Shown here in pieces: positions 62,373 to 64,000 of a stretch of DNA of 64,000 nt. The notes beneath the pieces were generated by a model. It did no database searches and had not been told where the DNA came from. It saw only the letters and a list, made by a program, of their open reading frames with translations. The DNA is taken from NCBI RefSeq assembly GCF_014643535.1, contig NZ_BMJQ01000002.1, positions 248,001 through 312,000 on the forward strand, written 5' to 3'. How positions within the stretch are numbered: the first letter of the stretch is position 1; the number at the start of each line of letters is the position of its first letter. Made by a program: the position numbers and the translations under genes. The stretch is from Aliidongia dinghuensis (GTDB lineage: Bacteria > Pseudomonadota > Alphaproteobacteria > ATCC43930 > CGMCC-115725).

Positions 62373-62912
62373 ATGACGGAAGCGGTGCGCAAGGCGGCGA
62401 AGGCGGCGGCAACGCCCACGGTAACGTCCAGGGCGGAGTCCTTGGCCGCGGCGGAGCTATTCCAGCTGACCCCAGCGGACGTCGATCTCGACATCCTGCC
62501 CGAACTGCTTGGCTATCAGCTGCGCCGGGCCCAGGTGCGCGTGTTCAACTCGTTCCTGAAGCGGCTCGAAGAGCTCGACGTGTCGCCGGGCGAGTTCGGC
62601 CTCCTGGTGCTGATCGGCGCCAATCCCGGGCTGAACCAGAACGCGCTCGCCAAGGCGATCGGCAGCAACCGCTCGCTGCTGGTGCCGATGCTCGACAAGC
62701 TCGAGGCGCGCGGCCTGGTCGTGCGCGAGAAATCGGCGGCCGACCGGCGCTCGCACGCGGTCGTGCCGAGCCGGGCCGGCCAGGTGCTGATCGCGCGGCT
62801 GAAGGGCGTGGTGCGCGACCATGAACGGCAGGTGACGACCCCGCTCAGCGAGGAGGAACGGCAGACGCTGCTGCGCCTCCTGTGCCGGCTGAACGGGCAA
62901 GAGGCGGAATAG
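62373..62912 (+). CDS. MarR-family transcriptional regulator
   Basis: 179 residues. A 45-residue N-terminal extension precedes the winged-helix domain (LDILPELLGYQLRRAQVRVF; GLNQNALAKAIGSNRSLLVP; EKSAADRRSHAVVPSRAGQ with the wing Asp-Arg). It ends with a dimerisation helix. Such regulators often respond to aromatic acids. A dioxygenase-like gene follows by 12 bp and is the likely target, together with its own promoter. Confidence 0.93.
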   Translation: MTEAVRKAAKAAATPTVTSRAESLAAAELFQLTPADVDLDILPELLGYQLRRAQVRVFNSFLKRLEELDVSPGEFGLLVLIGANPGLNQNALAKAIGSNRSLLVPMLDKLEARGLVVREKSAADRRSHAVVPSRAGQVLIARLKGVVRDHERQVTTPLSEEERQTLLRLLCRLNGQEAE

Positions 62913-62924
62913 GGCGCGCGCCCC

Positions 62925-63761
62925 ATGGCTCGCCCCGTGGCCCGCTCCCTGGAGGGTCGCCTGCTCGCGAGCGTGGTGACGCCCCACAGTCCGAAGCTGG
63001 TCGATCCGGCCGATGTGCCGCTCTATGCCCGCGGCATCCGCGCCGGGGCAGAGGCGCTCGGCGCCGCGGTGCGCGCGCTCGGGCCCGATCTGCTGGTCGT
63101 CGAGAGTTCCCATTGGGCGTCGCCGTTCCTGTGGTTCGTCGGCGCCGATCCGCAGCATCGCGGCGTCTGCCGCGATCCCGATGCAAGCCGGACCCTCGAC
63201 CTGCCCTATGACCGGCCAGGCGATCCACCCTTCGCGGCGGCACTCGTCGACGGTTTGCGGGGTGCCGGCATGCCCGTGTCGTCGACGACCGATCTCGCCT
63301 GGGACTATGGCAGTGCCGTGCCGCTGCACCTCATCGACCCCGAGAACCGGCTGCCGGCCGTGCTCGTCAGCACCTGCCTCCTGGGCTCGCTCGACGACGG
63401 GCTCCGGCTCGGCCGCCTCGTCCGGCAGACGGCCGAGACGCTCGGCCGGCGCGCCGTGTTCGTCGCCAGCACCGCCTTCGCCGCCCGCATGGTGCGCGGG
63501 CCGCGCGCCTGGTCACCCGAGGCGGCGCTCGCCGTCGATCAGGAGTTCTTGAGGCTCGTGCTCAACGGCGACATCGCGGCCGCCAAGGCGGCGCTGCCGG
63601 CCTATGCCGAGGCCTCCGGCGTCGAGATGGGCGGCCGCCCGCTCGCCGCCTTCCTGGGTGCGCTCGACGAGACGGCGGAGCGCTATCGTGGCGAGCGGTT
63701 CGGCGAATACGGCGCCATTGCCGGCAGCGGGCACGTCTCGATCGCGGTGCTGCCGCAATAG
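62925..63761 (+). CDS. Extradiol (LigB-class III) dioxygenase family protein
   Basis: 278 residues. LLASVVTPHSPKLVDPADVP carries the first metal His, ESSHWASPFLWFV a second, and the C-terminal part (GEYGAIAGSGHVSIAVLP) resembles LigB-class ends. These non-haem Fe(II) enzymes open catechol-type rings, but some members are MEMO-like or have other roles. The substrate is unknown. Co-transcribed with marR, which suggests control by an aromatic compound (inference). Confidence 0.8.
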   Translation: MARPVARSLEGRLLASVVTPHSPKLVDPADVPLYARGIRAGAEALGAAVRALGPDLLVVESSHWASPFLWFVGADPQHRGVCRDPDASRTLDLPYDRPGDPPFAAALVDGLRGAGMPVSSTTDLAWDYGSAVPLHLIDPENRLPAVLVSTCLLGSLDDGLRLGRLVRQTAETLGRRAVFVASTAFAARMVRGPRAWSPEAALAVDQEFLRLVLNGDIAAAKAALPAYAEASGVEMGGRPLAAFLGALDETAERYRGERFGEYGAIAGSGHVSIAVLPQ

Positions 63762-63768
63762 CTGCTGC

Positions 63769-64000
63769 CTAGTCGATCGATGGATTGCTGCACAGCATGA
63801 GCGGGATCCGCGACTCGCATTCCTCGCAGGAATGGGCGGCGTAGATGAACTCCCCCGACTCGCCGCGCCACCGGTTGATGCGCGATTTGGCCTCTTTCTC
63901 CCGGCCGCTCGGCAGGGTGACGGTTTCCACGACCGGCACGGCCTCTTCGTAGAGCGTGATCGACTTGTAGCGGTATTTGACGCGCGCCGCTCTCCTCAGT
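63769..64000 (-). CDS. Unknown Cys-rich C-terminal fragment (5' end outside window)
   Basis: The last 76 codons of a minus-strand gene reach the window edge. The fragment reads VKYRYKSITLYEEAVPVVET, then a basic stretch, then FIYAAHSCEECESRIPLMLC, and ends in NPSID. The C-x2-C plus a third Cys suggests a metal site. It overlaps nothing and converges with the dioxygenase gene (7 bp gap). I do not recognise the family. Confidence 0.6.
   Translation of the reverse strand, partial: LRRAARVKYRYKSITLYEEAVPVVETVTLPSGREKEAKSRINRWRGESGEFIYAAHSCEECESRIPLMLCSNPSID

Overview
The window reads as chromosome of a high-GC alphaproteobacterium, most like the Rhodospirillales (inferred from gene content: fused cysN-cysC, aerobic-type CobN/CobG cobalamin synthesis, NasST-controlled nitrate assimilation, XdhC next to a NifS-like protein). 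Genes are densely packed and many neighbours overlap by ATGA, GTGA or TTGA. I see no rRNA, tRNA, CRISPR array, insertion sequence or phage.

Layout: (1) 1-2.8 kb: end of a lytic transglycosylase lipoprotein, a Pro/Ala-rich HTH protein, a DUF427 protein and a short-chain dehydrogenase with a perfect palindrome in front. (2) 2.8-7.6 kb: sulfate activation (cysD-cysNC), a CBS-pair protein, a RHH/RelE-ParE toxin-antitoxin pair and a glutathione peroxidase. (3) 7.6-9.2 kb: an exported HAF-repeat protein with seven repeats and an AT-rich stretch without a convincing gene. (4) 9.2-34.7 kb: a purine salvage and catabolism region: BMP-type nucleoside ABC importer, flavoprotein, two related LysR regulators, AMP nucleosidase, adenine deaminase, puuE-uraD-uraH-xdhABC-guaD, a cysteine desulfurase, a TonB-dependent receptor, an exported nucleoside hydrolase and an exported alpha/beta hydrolase. 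The genes describe nucleotide/nucleoside to base to xanthine to urate to allantoin to allantoate. The urate-oxidising enzyme itself is not recognisable. (5) 34.7-36.9 kb: DUF6572-like protein, EF-hand lipoprotein, nitronate monooxygenase. (6) 37.0-51.8 kb: cobalamin riboswitch and corrin-ring genes cobW-cobN-cobO-cobL-cobE-cobM, cbiD, cobK, a cobI-cobJ fusion, cobH, cobG and cobB. CbiD stands where CobF would be expected. (7) 51.8-62.3 kb: nitrate assimilation: nasT-nasS, a PP2C phosphatase-kinase fusion on the opposite strand, and narK-nirB-nirD-nasC. (8) 62.4-64 kb: MarR regulator with an extradiol-type dioxygenase, and a partial unknown gene.

The most interesting layer is regulatory. Sequences matching the sigma-54 promoter (GG-N10-GC) lie before the nucleoside ABC operon (minus strand, near 13.99 kb), the TonB receptor (29.40 kb) and narK (55.36 kb), with a weaker one before nasT. 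The narK promoter has a perfect IHF consensus upstream. Its leader carries two hairpins with the same hexaloop AACGGC, which has the A1/G4 pattern recognised by ANTAR proteins such as the NasT encoded 3.6 kb upstream. This suggests that purine scavenging and nitrate assimilation are both switched on by nitrogen limitation. All motif calls were made by eye.
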